From JAVBNO01 sp031551485 (lineage in GTDB: Bacteria > Bacillota > Clostridia > Oscillospirales > Ruminococcaceae): a stretch of DNA of 41,012 nucleotides. How positions within the stretch are numbered: the first letter of the stretch is position 1; the number at the start of each line of letters is the position of its first letter. Made by a program: the position numbers and the translations under genes. This document shows positions 32,539 through 41,012 of the stretch, one piece after another. The notes below the pieces were generated by a model. That model was given only the letters and a program-made list of their open reading frames with translations. It ran no database searches and had not been told where the DNA came from. The stretch is from assembly GCA_031551485.1 (NCBI GenBank), contig JAVBNO010000045.1:1-41012 (forward strand), read 5' to 3'.

Positions 32539-33060
32539 ATGTCGGAAGAAGCCAAATGGTATGTGATCCACACTTATTCCGGATATGAGAACAAGGTGGC
32601 CACCAATATTGAAAAAGCGGTGGAAAACCGCAAGCTCCACGACCTGATCCAGGAAGTCACCGTGCCAACAGAAATGGTGACCGAAATTAAGGACAACCAG
32701 AGAAAAGAAGTGGAACGAAAACTGTTTCCCAGCTATGTGCTGGTGAAGATGATTATGACCGACGATTCCTGGTACGTGGTGCGCAATATCCGCGGTGTCA
32801 CGGGCTTTGTCGGGCCGGGCTCCAAACCGGTGCCCCTTACCGACGCGGAAGTGGCCAAGTTTGGCGTCGAGCGTCACGAAATCATCATCAACTTCAAAGT
32901 GGGCGACTCGGTGCGGGTCATCGACGGTTATCTGGAAGGCTTTATCGGTGTGGTGGATTCCATTGAGCTGGAAAAAGAGCTTGTGAAAGTCACCGTCTCC
33001 ATGATGGGCAAAGAAATCCCAGTGGAGCTGGATTTGGATCAGGTGGAAACACTGGATTGA
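32539..33060 (+). CDS. nusG: transcription termination/antitermination factor NusG
   Basis: A 173-residue protein: N-terminal NGN domain with WYVIHTYSGYENKV and RKLFPSYVLVKM-type sequence, and C-terminal KOW domain with VGDSVRVIDGYLEGFIGVV. It binds RNA polymerase and links it to ribosomes or Rho. It follows secE as usual. Confidence 0.96.
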   Translation: MSEEAKWYVIHTYSGYENKVATNIEKAVENRKLHDLIQEVTVPTEMVTEIKDNQRKEVERKLFPSYVLVKMIMTDDSWYVVRNIRGVTGFVGPGSKPVPLTDAEVAKFGVERHEIIINFKVGDSVRVIDGYLEGFIGVVDSIELEKELVKVTVSMMGKEIPVELDLDQVETLD

Positions 33061-33140
33061 CGCATCATCTTTTTTGCGGCGGATCGAATGTAAAAAGTAA
33101 GTTTTGGGCCCGCAGCCCAACAGCCGCAAAATTGTTTTTC

Positions 33141-33186
33141 TTTTTTACTTTCTTTTTTCGCAAAAAGAAAGTAAAGAGTGGGAGGA
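33141..33186 (+). repeat. A/T-rich hairpin plus ribosome-site-like element upstream of rplK
   Basis: TTTACTTTCTTTTT pairs with AAAAAGAAAGTAAA over about 14 bp (33144-33157 with 33162-33175), followed by GAGTGGGAGG. A near-identical arrangement with the same TTTTTCTTTT lead-in occurs at 38110-38170 ahead of der. A second hairpin TTGGGC-N5-GCCCAA lies just upstream (about 33103-33119). It looks like a small mobile or leader element. Confidence 0.65.
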
Positions 33187-33239
33187 AAGGAAATATGAGC
33201 CTTTCCGAAAAAACCACGCACGATGGAGGTGCTTAATCA

Positions 33240-33664
33240 ATGGCGCAAAAGGTTATCGGCTACATTAAGTTGCAGATACCTGCCGGTAAAGCGACGCCGG
33301 CGCCGCCGGTTGGCCCTGCCCTGGGTCAGCATGGCGTGAACATTATGGGCTTTACAAAGGAATTTAACGAGCGCACGAAAAATGACATTGGTTTAATTAT
33401 TCCTGTTGTCATTACCGTTTACGCCGACCGTTCTTTTTCCTTTATCACCAAAACACCCCCCGCCGCGGTGCTTGTTAAAAAGGCAATCGGGCTGGAGAGC
33501 GGTTCTGGTGTGCCCAACAAAACCAAAGTGGGCAAAATTACCAAAGACCAAATCCGCCAAATCGCCGAGACCAAAATGGTCGACCTCAATGCAGCCAGCA
33601 TTGAAACCGCAATGAGCATGATTGCCGGCACTTGCCGGAGCATGGGAGTGGAGGTGGCCGACTA

Positions 33665-33665
<1 letters not shown>
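33240..33665 (+). CDS. rplK: 50S ribosomal protein L11
   Basis: A 141-residue protein with IKLQIPAGKATPAPPVGPALGQHGVNIM, the L11 N-terminal signature, and TKVGKITKDQIRQIAETKM in the RNA-binding C-terminal domain. GGAGGT precedes the ATG. Its TAA overlaps the rplA ATG by one base. Confidence 0.97.
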
Positions 33666-34381
<716 letters not shown>

Positions 34382-34391
34382 AGGCGACAAA

Positions 34392-34907
34392 ATGGCAAAA
34401 GCAGACAAACCGCCCCAAACGACGGGGCCGGCATCCCCAAAAGCCCCCCTTAGCCTGCGGGTTGGCAGTGTAATGGATATTCAGGGCGAAGTGGTCAATG
34501 TTGACTACAGCCTTGATTTGTCCGACATTGTTCTTTCCGGCGGCCACAAGCCTTTTACCGCCCCGGTGGCCGTGAAAGGCAAAGTGGAAAATACAGCTGG
34601 CATCACCACCCTTTCCTACATCGCCTATCTTTCAATGGATTTGCGGTGCGACCGTTGCCTGGCCATCTTCCACAAGGAAGAGCAGCCCGACTTTCACCAC
34701 GTGCTGGTGCGCAGGTTGGCAGGCGAGGACAACGACGAATTTTTGGTGCTGCCCGAGGGACTTTTGGATGTTACCGAGACAGTTGTTTCCGATATATTGC
34801 TGTGGCTTCCCTTCCGCCACCTATGCAAGGAAGACTGCAAGGGGCTTTGTTCCCACTGCGGATGTGATTTAAACGAAACAACCTGCGACTGCGCCCATTT
34901 GGATTAA
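34392..34907 (+). CDS. DUF177 (YceD) protein
   Basis: A 171-residue protein with the DUF177 pattern: an N-terminal beta-rich half, MDLRCDRCLAIFHKEEQPDF in the middle (CxxC) and a C-terminal Cys-rich tail LCKEDCKGLCSHCGCDLNETTCDC. Genes of this family almost always precede rpmF, as here (43 nt). Proposed roles concern rRNA metabolism; function is not settled. It starts 10 nt after rplA. Confidence 0.88.
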   Translation: MAKADKPPQTTGPASPKAPLSLRVGSVMDIQGEVVNVDYSLDLSDIVLSGGHKPFTAPVAVKGKVENTAGITTLSYIAYLSMDLRCDRCLAIFHKEEQPDFHHVLVRRLAGEDNDEFLVLPEGLLDVTETVVSDILLWLPFRHLCKEDCKGLCSHCGCDLNETTCDCAHLD

Positions 34908-34950
34908 TTTGAACGTATAAACGATAAAAGTACTGGGAGGTGCTGGACCC

Positions 34951-35136
34951 ATGGCCGTGCCAAAGAGAAAAGTTTCAAGAACAAGAAGGGATAAGAGACG
35001 CTCCAACGTATGGAAGCTGTCTGCGCCCGCTTTTACAAAATGCGCCCATTGCGGCGCTCTGACCCCTCCGCATAGAGTTTGCGCAAGCTGCGGATTCTAT
35101 AAGGGCAGAGAGATCATCAAAATGGAAGAAGCCTAA
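34951..35136 (+). CDS. rpmF: 50S ribosomal protein L32
   Basis: A 61-residue protein: MAVPKRKVSRTRRDKRRS at the start, then CAHC and CASC zinc-binding pairs. GGGAGGTGCTGGACCC precedes the ATG. Confidence 0.96.
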   Translation: MAVPKRKVSRTRRDKRRSNVWKLSAPAFTKCAHCGALTPPHRVCASCGFYKGREIIKMEEA

Positions 35137-35152
35137 ACAGAGGCTTTGGATG

Positions 35153-35178
35153 GGGGCGGGTTGTTGACCCGCCCCTTT
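35153..35178 (+). terminator. probable terminator after rpmF
   Basis: GGGGCGGGT/ACCCGCCCC 9-bp stem with TGTTG loop, followed by only three Ts, so termination may be partial before the DUF512 gene. Confidence 0.55.
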
Positions 35179-35230
35179 GCCTGTTACCAGGGGCCAGAAA
35201 ACAAGCAGTTTATGAAAGGGCGGTGTTTCC

Positions 35231-36547
35231 ATGCCGGTCACCATTCAAGATATTACCCCTGGCAGCGCCGCCGCCAGCGCAAAGCCCGCCATTGCGCCGG
35301 GGGATATTCTGCTGCGCATTGGCGAACGGGACATTGACGATGTGCTGGATTACCGCTTTTACATGCTGGAAGAGACATTAACCCTGCATCTGCGGCGGCC
35401 CGACGGCAGCGCGTATGCCGTTTGCATTGAAAAAGAGGAATATGAGGAACCGGGCCTTTGCTTCGAAAGCTATTTGATGGACGAGCAGCGCACCTGCCGC
35501 AATAAATGTATTTTTTGCTTTGTGGACCAAATGCCAAAGGGCCTGCGCCCCACCCTCTATGTCAAAGATGACGACAGCCGGATGTCCTTTTTGTTCGGCA
35601 ACTATATCACCCTGACCAACCTGACCGAACGGGACGTCAGGCGCATTGTTGAAATGCGCCTGAGCCCTGTCAATATTTCGGTGCACACCACTGACCCCGC
35701 TTTGCGGGTGCAAATGATGAAAAATCCCAAGGCGGGCGACAGTTTGCGCTTTCTTGCCATGCTGGCCGACGGCGGCATTATGCTCAATACTCAAATCGTC
35801 CTCTGCCCCGGTGTCAACGACGGCGCTGCGTTGAAAAAAAGCCTGACCGACCTGGCCGCCTTTTATCCCGCCATGCAAAGCATTGCCGTGGTGCCCGTGG
35901 GTCTGACAAAACACCGCCAGGGGCTGTCGCCCTTGCGGTTGTTCACCCCTGCCGAGGCGGCCGATGTGGTGGCCCAGGTGGAAGCGCTGGGCGACCGGCT
36001 GCAAAAAACGCATGGGGAGCGTATTTGCTACGCCGCCGATGAATTCTATCTGCTGGCGGGAAAAGCCATCCCCTCCGCCCCCTTTTACGGCGATTTTAAC
36101 CAGCTGGAAAACGGGGTGGGCCTTTTGTCCCTCCTCCAAAGCGAATGGGCACAAGCCCTGGAGGAAGAACCCCCCGCCGCCCCCGCCCCGACGGCAACCA
36201 TCGCCACCGGGCAGGCTGCTGCCCCTTTTTTGCGGACCTTGCTCGCCCACCCCGCCTGCCAAGGCAAAAATGTCAAAGTAGAAGCGATACCCAACCGCCT
36301 GTTTGGCGAAACGGTAACAGTGGCGGGCCTGATCTGCGGCGAGGACATTGCTTACGCCCTAAGCGGGAAGGTGGAAGGGCGTCTGCTCATCCCTTCGGTG
36401 ATGCTGCGCCACGAACAAGACCGCTTTTTGGACGATATGACGGTGGAAACGCTGTCTGCCCGGCTGGGAGCCGCAGTGGAAGTGGTGGATGTGGACGGCT
36501 GGGCTCTTTTGCAGGCGCTGCATAAACCGGGCCGAACGCACCATTAA
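35231..36547 (+). CDS. DUF512 protein with PDZ-like and radical-SAM-like domains
   Basis: A 438-residue protein. An N-terminal PDZ-like segment (about 3-55) leads to CRNKCIFC with Cys89, Cys93 and Cys96, the CxxxCxxC cluster motif of radical SAM enzymes. The middle carries VNISVHTTDPALR and TQIVLCPGVNDG. The C-terminal DUF512 domain ends with LLIPSVMLRHEQDRFLDDMTV. This family typically neighbours der in Clostridia; function is unknown. It is probably cytoplasmic and binds an Fe-S cluster. Confidence 0.9.
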   Translation: MPVTIQDITPGSAAASAKPAIAPGDILLRIGERDIDDVLDYRFYMLEETLTLHLRRPDGSAYAVCIEKEEYEEPGLCFESYLMDEQRTCRNKCIFCFVDQMPKGLRPTLYVKDDDSRMSFLFGNYITLTNLTERDVRRIVEMRLSPVNISVHTTDPALRVQMMKNPKAGDSLRFLAMLADGGIMLNTQIVLCPGVNDGAALKKSLTDLAAFYPAMQSIAVVPVGLTKHRQGLSPLRLFTPAEAADVVAQVEALGDRLQKTHGERICYAADEFYLLAGKAIPSAPFYGDFNQLENGVGLLSLLQSEWAQALEEEPPAAPAPTATIATGQAAAPFLRTLLAHPACQGKNVKVEAIPNRLFGETVTVAGLICGEDIAYALSGKVEGRLLIPSVMLRHEQDRFLDDMTVETLSARLGAAVEVVDVDGWALLQALHKPGRTHH

Positions 36548-36574
36548 TAAGAATGAGGAAGGGTAACGTGTCGT

Positions 36575-37765
36575 ATGACAACAGAGCTTGAACCGGCGGC
36601 AAGCCCGATCGAACAAGACAAAGTTCCTGAACCCAAGCCACGCCCCAAAAAGGGCAAGTGGTGGCTGTTGTTGCCGGTGCTCCTTCTGGTGCTGGCCGGC
36701 ACCTGCGGCGGCTGGTATTATTATACCGAGCAGCAGGCCCTTGCCGCTGCCAAAGCGGCCTATACCACGGCGGCACAAACAAAGGAGGCAGCGGCCCAAA
36801 CCCTGGAGGCCGCGCTGGCCCCGGCGGCCGATGCAGCGGCCAATACCCCGCCGGACGCTTTGGCCAATCCGGCCCTGCTGGATGATTTAAAAGCCCAAAT
36901 TGAAAAGGCCCATGCGCTGCAAAGCGCCGATGCCACGCCCGCCGTCCAGGGCGGTAAAGCGGCCTATGCCGCGGCGGCCCAAACCCTGGAACATACCGCC
37001 GGCGCCATGCAGGAAACGGCCCAAACACTGACAGCGACAACGGCCGCTGTCACTGCGGCCCGCCGGCAAAAGGCCGTGTCCGACTTGGAAGGCTGGATTG
37101 CCGAGGCGGAGCGCCTGTTGCAGCAGACGGCCGACCGGGTGGCCGATGTGACCACCCAGGAGGACTTGAAGACGACCATTGCCAAGGCCAAAGCGTTGCT
37201 GGGGGACGAGTCCGCCGAAGCGGATGCCCTGGCGGCGATGGGCAAAGCGCTGGGCGACGCCAAAGCCGAGGTGCGCGCCTCATATGACCAGTGGCAGGCG
37301 CAAGAGGCAGAAAAAGCCCCGACCCCTTCGGCAACACCGGCTACTTCGGGCGCGACAGCCACGGCAGGTGCCTCCGCCGGCGTCGACTACGCCCACCCCC
37401 TTGTGGCGGCCGCCCGCCAATATATCGGCACCCGACAGGGCTTTTGCTGGGAATTGGTGCAGCATGCCCTTGGCGACCTTGGCTATTCCGGCTCCGGCCA
37501 GCAGGTCATGTCACCCATGACCGGTAACTGGTATGACTACATCTCCTACCGCAGCAGGGCGACCCAAGTGTCTATCAGTGATCTGCGCCCCGGCGACATC
37601 ATTGAATACGGCCCCGACTACGGCGAGCTGGGCGGTGTGGACCATGTGGCCATCTATGTGGGCGGCGGCCGGGCGATTCACGGCAATTACGATTATAACG
37701 GCCTTGTGAAAGAGGCCAGCGTCAATATCGGCAAAACCCTTACCCGCGCCTATCGCCTGTCATGA
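36575..37765 (+). CDS. membrane-anchored coiled-coil protein with NlpC/P60-like peptidase domain
   Basis: A 396-residue protein. A Pro/Glu/Lys-rich N-terminus precedes one membrane helix (about 29-50, WWLLLPVLLLVLAGTCGGWYYY). An Ala-rich helical region follows (51-250, coiled-coil or FIVAR-like repeats), then an Ala/Thr/Pro linker. A C-terminal domain (269-396) has probable catalytic Cys291 (QGFCWELV), His357 (GVDHVAIYVG) and His369, an NlpC/P60 or CHAP-like arrangement. It probably cuts peptidoglycan stem peptides outside the cell. The strong Ala bias is unusual among its neighbours. It sits between the DUF512 gene and der, which are usually adjacent. Confidence 0.8.
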   Translation: MTTELEPAASPIEQDKVPEPKPRPKKGKWWLLLPVLLLVLAGTCGGWYYYTEQQALAAAKAAYTTAAQTKEAAAQTLEAALAPAADAAANTPPDALANPALLDDLKAQIEKAHALQSADATPAVQGGKAAYAAAAQTLEHTAGAMQETAQTLTATTAAVTAARRQKAVSDLEGWIAEAERLLQQTADRVADVTTQEDLKTTIAKAKALLGDESAEADALAAMGKALGDAKAEVRASYDQWQAQEAEKAPTPSATPATSGATATAGASAGVDYAHPLVAAARQYIGTRQGFCWELVQHALGDLGYSGSGQQVMSPMTGNWYDYISYRSRATQVSISDLRPGDIIEYGPDYGELGGVDHVAIYVGGGRAIHGNYDYNGLVKEASVNIGKTLTRAYRLS

Positions 37766-37776
37766 TCATTGTCCCG

Positions 37777-38124
37777 GTTCCGGGTATTAAAGCCCCTGTT
37801 TTGCAGGAGGCATATTGCGGATTGGTTTTTCTTTTGTTTGCTGTACTTTTGCCGTAAACGGGGGGCACGTTAGTTCCGGGTATTAAAGCCCCTGTTTTGC
37901 AGTAGGCATATTGCGGATTGGTTTTTCTTTTGCTTGCTGTACTTTTGCCGTAAACGGGGGCACGGTAGTTCCGGGCATTAAGGCCCCTGTTTTGCAGGAG
38001 GCATATTGCGGATTGGTTTTTCTTTTGCTTGCTGTACTTTTGCCGTAAACGGGCGGCACGTTAGTTCCGAGCATTAAGGCCCCTGTTTTGCAGTAGGCAT
38101 ATTGCGGATTGGTTTTTCTTTTGT
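37777..38124. repeat. four tandem copies of a 95-96 bp unit upstream of der
   Basis: Units begin GTTCCGGGTATTAA (or GCATTAA) at 37777, 37873, 37968 and 38064, giving periods of 96, 95 and 96. Each contains CCCCTGTTTTGCAG, GGCATATTGCGGATTGG and, in the first three, GTACTTTTGCCGTAAACGGG. Copies differ by only a few bases; GGAGG and GTAGG variants alternate. The fourth stops at TTTTTCTTTTG and runs into an A/T hairpin. They fill most of the 414-nt gap between the NlpC-like gene and der. No protein is supported. Confidence 0.9.
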
Positions 38125-38174
38125 TTACTTTTCTTTTTCCGAAAAAAAGAAAAGTAAAAAAGAGTGGAGAAGAT
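38110..38174 (+). repeat. A/T-rich hairpin plus ribosome-site-like element upstream of der
   Basis: TTTACTTTTCTTTTT pairs with AAAAAGAAAAGTAAA (38124-38138 with 38144-38158), followed by AAAGAGTGGAGAAG, which supplies the der ribosome site. The lead-in TTGGTTTTTCTTTT and the trailer AAAGAGTGGAG match the element before rplK. Confidence 0.65.
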
Positions 38175-38179
38175 AAAAA

Positions 38180-39511
38180 ATGGCTAAACCGATTGTGGCC
38201 GTGGTAGGCCGCCCCAATGTGGGCAAATCCACCTTGTTTAATAAGTTAATTGGCCGGCGGCTTTCTATTGTAGAAGACACGCCCGGTGTCACCCGCGACC
38301 GCATTTATGCCGCTTGTGGGTGGCGCGGGCAGGAGGTTATGCTGGTGGACACCGGCGGCATCGAACCCTTTACAGGGGATGTAATTTTGTCCCAAATGCG
38401 CCGCCAGGCCCAGTTGGCCATCGACAGCGCCGACGTCATCATTCTGGTGACCGATTTGCGCAGCGGCGTCACCGCCACCGACAGCGAAGTGGCGTCGATG
38501 CTGCAAAAAAGCGGCAAGCCGGTGGTGTTGTGCGTCAACAAATGCGACCAGTTGGGCGATCTGCCCCCCGACTTCTATGAATTTTACAATTTGGGGCTGG
38601 GGGACCCGGTGGCAGTTTCCTCGGTGCACGGGCACGGCACCGGCGATCTTTTGGACGCCGTGTTCGACTATATCGATTTTGACAAAGAAGAGGAAGACAC
38701 CGATGACCACATTAAAGTGGCGGTCATCGGCAAGCCCAATGTGGGCAAGTCTTCCCTGATCAATAAAATGGCCGGCGAAGAGCGGGTCATTGTGTCCGAC
38801 ATTGCGGGCACAACCCGCGACTCCACCGACACAACGGTGGAAAATCAACACGGCCAATACATTTTCATTGACACCGCCGGCATCCGCCGCCAAAGCAAAG
38901 TGGAAGAATCCATTGAAAAATACAGCGTCCTGCGCTCCTATATGGCGGTGGACCGCAGCGACGTGTGCGTCATCATGATCGACGCCCTGGAAGGTTTTAC
39001 CGAGCAGGACTCCAAGGTGGCGGGCTATGCCCACGAACAGGGCAAAGGCTGCATTGTGGCGGTAAACAAATGGGACGCGGTGGAAAAAAACGACAAAACC
39101 ATGCAGGAGATGCGCAAAAAGCTGGAGGTGGACTTTGCCTTTATGTCCTATGTCCCTTTCATCTTCATCTCGGCCAAAACCGGCCAGCGGGTAGAAGCCC
39201 TCTATGAGCTCATCAACTTTGTCAACAGTCAGAACGCCATGCGCGTTTCCACCGGCCAGCTCAACGATTTATTGGCTTATGCCACCGCCCGGGTCCAGCC
39301 GCCTTCCGACAAAGGCAAACGGCTGAAAATTTACTATATGACACAGGCCTCCACCCGCCCCCCCACCTTTGTAACTTTCGTCAACAGGGCAGATTTGTTC
39401 CATTTTTCCTACCAGCGGTACATCGAGAACAAAATCCGCGAACGCTTTGGGCTGGAGGGCACCCCCGTGCGCATTGTTGTGCGGGAACGGGACGCCAAAG
39501 ACACAAAATAG
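38180..39511 (+). CDS. der: ribosome-biogenesis GTPase Der (EngA)
   Basis: A 443-residue protein with two tandem GTPase domains. The first has GRPNVGKST, DTPGVTRD, DTGG and NKCD; the second has GKPNVGKSS, DIAGTTRDSTD, DTAG and NKWD. A C-terminal KH-like domain contains PPTFVTFVNRADLFHFSYQRYIENKIRE. Der is essential for 50S subunit maturation. GTGGAGAAG precedes the ATG. Confidence 0.97.
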   Translation: MAKPIVAVVGRPNVGKSTLFNKLIGRRLSIVEDTPGVTRDRIYAACGWRGQEVMLVDTGGIEPFTGDVILSQMRRQAQLAIDSADVIILVTDLRSGVTATDSEVASMLQKSGKPVVLCVNKCDQLGDLPPDFYEFYNLGLGDPVAVSSVHGHGTGDLLDAVFDYIDFDKEEEDTDDHIKVAVIGKPNVGKSSLINKMAGEERVIVSDIAGTTRDSTDTTVENQHGQYIFIDTAGIRRQSKVEESIEKYSVLRSYMAVDRSDVCVIMIDALEGFTEQDSKVAGYAHEQGKGCIVAVNKWDAVEKNDKTMQEMRKKLEVDFAFMSYVPFIFISAKTGQRVEALYELINFVNSQNAMRVSTGQLNDLLAYATARVQPPSDKGKRLKIYYMTQASTRPPTFVTFVNRADLFHFSYQRYIENKIRERFGLEGTPVRIVVRERDAKDTK

Positions 39512-39540
39512 AACCGCAAGTTTAAAGGAGGGCGTGTCCG

Positions 39541-40152
39541 ATGAAGACAAGCAAAATGCTGGATGTATATTTTGATTACGCCTGCCCTTTTTGCTATTTG
39601 GGGCTACATTACCTGAAAGAATGCCTGCCCGATTTCCCCCGGGTGCGCATTTGCTGGCAGGCTTGCGAAGCCCACCCCCGCCCCGAAAAACGGATGACAA
39701 CACCGGCAGAAACCGGCTGGTGGCAGCAGTACATTGCGCCGGCAGCCCAGGCGGCGGGGCTGCCACTGGGCAAATGCTTCTCCCCCGTCCCCCACAGCGA
39801 CAAAGCGTTTGAGGGCATGCATTTTCTGGTGTCGGCGGGCGCCGATGACCGGCAGCTTTGGGCCTACCATGACGCGGTGTTTCGCGCTTTGTATGTTCGG
39901 GGCCAAGACATTGAGGAGACCGGCGTGCTGCTGCTTTGCGCCAAAGAGGCCGGGGCGGATGTAGGGGCCTTTGCCGCCGCGTTGGACGAAGGCCGCTTTG
40001 CCACGCAGGAAGCAGCCGCTTTGCGCCATGCCTATGAAGAAGTGGGCATTCAGGTGGTGCCCACATATAAAAGCGGCGCCAAAGTGCTGGCGGCCGCCAG
40101 CGGCATTGGTCTCACAAAAGCGCAAGTCAGCGCATTTTTGCAAAGCCTGTAA
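39541..40152 (+). CDS. DsbA-family (FrnE-like) oxidoreductase
   Basis: A 203-residue thioredoxin-fold protein with active-site CPFC (Cys15, Cys18) in VYFDYACPFCYLG, an alpha-helical insertion, and the cis-Pro segment VVPTYKSG. There is no signal peptide, so it is probably a cytoplasmic disulfide or polyol-related isomerase of the FrnE type. AAAGGAGGG lies upstream and a strong terminator downstream. It is 29 nt after der. Confidence 0.88.
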   Translation: MKTSKMLDVYFDYACPFCYLGLHYLKECLPDFPRVRICWQACEAHPRPEKRMTTPAETGWWQQYIAPAAQAAGLPLGKCFSPVPHSDKAFEGMHFLVSAGADDRQLWAYHDAVFRALYVRGQDIEETGVLLLCAKEAGADVGAFAAALDEGRFATQEAAALRHAYEEVGIQVVPTYKSGAKVLAAASGIGLTKAQVSAFLQSL

Positions 40153-40170
40153 ACATACTGCATCCGATCA

Positions 40171-40211
40171 AAAAGCGCTCCGCCCATTTACTTTGGCGGG
40201 GCGCTTTTCTG
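40171..40211 (+). terminator. terminator after the DsbA-family gene
   Basis: AAAAGCGCTCCGCC (40171-40184) pairs with GGCGGGGCGCTTTT (40195-40208), 14 bp with one G-T pair, ending in TTTTC. Confidence 0.85.
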
Positions 40212-40339
40212 TAGCGGGTGTAGCCCTTGATTACAAGCCGCGCCTAAATGACGCTGATACGATCACAATCTGGCAGATGTACAGGGCTCATTGTCTGCAA
40301 TATACTTTTCATTTCATCCCCCTCGGAGAGTGGAGGGGG

Positions 40340-41000
40340 TTCTTAGGGGAAACCATGTGGTTTCCCCAAAGAAATGTTTTTGTATACTTTTTGCGCCAAA
40401 AAGTATGAGCCAGTCGCGGCTTTAGCGACAGGCAACATCCCTGCCGGAGCGGCTGTGCGTCTACTCAACTTTGATTCAATATCGGTACCGGCTTTTTTCA
40501 CCGTCTGCACCTTAAAACCAGACCCAAATCCGTCCTCCCCGCAGAGCCACGCGTTTCCTGTGCACCAATGCCCCCGCCCTAAGGATGGGGCGAGGGGGAA
40601 ACCATGTGGTTTCCCCGGAAAAATGTTTTTGCATACTTTTTGCGCCAAAAATTATGAGCCAGTCGCGGATCTAGCGACAGACTATATACCTGCCGGAGCG
40701 GCCGCACGTCTACTCCACTTCTATATTAATATTGGTATCAAGATTGTTCTTCTTCCCCGTTTGCGTGCCAAACCCGTCCTTCCCATAGCTAAACGTTTCC
40801 CGCGCACCAATGCCCCGCCCTAAGGATGGGGCGTGGGGGAAACCATGTGGTTTCCCCAAAGAAATGTTTTTGTATACTTTGTGCGCCAAAAAGTATGAGT
40901 CAGTCGCGGCTTGAGCGACAGGCTATATGCCTGCCGGAGCGGCTGTGCGTCTGCCGTGTTTCCAGTTGATATCAGTATCAACGTCAGTCTTTTTTAATCA
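40340..41000. repeat. second tandem array of ~245-bp multi-hairpin intergenic repeats (3 copies)
   Basis: The GGGGAAACCA-TGGTTTCCCC palindrome occurs at 40346-40367, 40595-40616 and 40836-40857 (spacings 249 and 241). Each is followed by the TATACTTTTTGCGCC-type hairpin, GTCGC-GCGAC and CCGG-AGCGGC segments as in the 25-kb array. The first copy lacks its left part; the third runs almost to the window end. Stem mutations are visible (for example AAAATTATG in copy 2, TTTGTGCGCC in copy 3). The 860-nt stretch after the DsbA-family gene has no supported gene. Confidence 0.85.
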
Positions 41001-41012
41001 TAAGAGCGTCAC

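Noticed and set aside
37883..38074. Minus-strand ORF across the 96-bp tandem repeats giving a repetitive Lys/Thr/Pro peptide
   Set aside because: The 95-bp spacing between two copies breaks the frame, and there is no ribosome-binding site or neighbour support.

Overview
The window looks like chromosomal DNA of an anaerobic, low-to-mid GC Firmicute, most likely class Clostridia and plausibly an Oscillospirales (Ruminococcaceae-like) gut bacterium. The evidence is gene content and style: strong Shine-Dalgarno sites, frequent TTG/GTG starts, the DUF1934-argS and DUF512-der neighbourhoods, rpmG-secE-nusG-rplK-rplA order, a minD-mgsA pair and a ribose-type sugar ABC system. No database search was run, so the taxonomy is an inference. 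I saw no tRNA, rRNA, CRISPR array, transposase or prophage gene.

Region 1 (1-10.7 kb, minus strand) is a carbohydrate uptake and catabolism operon. In transcription order it holds a lipoprotein sugar-binding protein, a double-ATPase CUT2 subunit, two permeases, a Gfo/Idh/MocA oxidoreductase, a TIM-barrel isomerase/epimerase, a ROK kinase and a DeoR-type regulator. A separately promoted nanE (ManNAc-6-P 2-epimerase) and the start of a pyruvate-formate-lyase-like protein follow. Region 2 (10.7-20.4 kb, minus) carries two more Gfo/Idh/MocA enzymes, two more TIM-barrel epimerases and a deoC-type aldolase, then a Gld-like ABC exporter cassette (ATPase, permease, GldG-like protein, DUF4340 protein). 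The two regions are tied together by a 32-bp promoter/operator element, 30 of 32 bases identical, ahead of the first gene of each. Together they look like one regulon for importing and oxidatively processing an unidentified sugar, cyclitol or glycoside.

Region 3 (20.4-31.8 kb, mostly minus) is housekeeping and miscellaneous: an ASKHA/[2Fe-2S] corrinoid-activase-like protein behind a NUDIX hydrolase, a plus-strand M14 carboxypeptidase homologue that has lost its catalytic residues, ruvX (yqgF), thpR, an uncharacterised 184-aa protein, a small MGMT-family protein, mgsA, a MinD-like ATPase without the usual membrane-targeting tail, argS, a DUF1934 protein and ddl.

Region 4 (31.8-41 kb, plus strand) diverges from ddl: rpmG, secE, nusG, rplK, rplA, a DUF177 protein, rpmF, a DUF512 radical-SAM-like protein, a membrane-anchored NlpC/P60-like protein, der and a DsbA-family protein. 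rplJ-rplL-rpoBC, usually next after rplA, are absent.

Non-coding DNA is unusually structured. A family of roughly 245-bp multi-hairpin repeats occurs as tandem arrays at 25.0-25.6 kb and 40.3-41.0 kb. Four tandem copies of a 95-96 bp unit lie ahead of der. A long A/T hairpin fused to a ribosome-binding site precedes both rplK and der. An orphan promoter, tiny ORF and hairpins lie at 24.8-25.0 kb.
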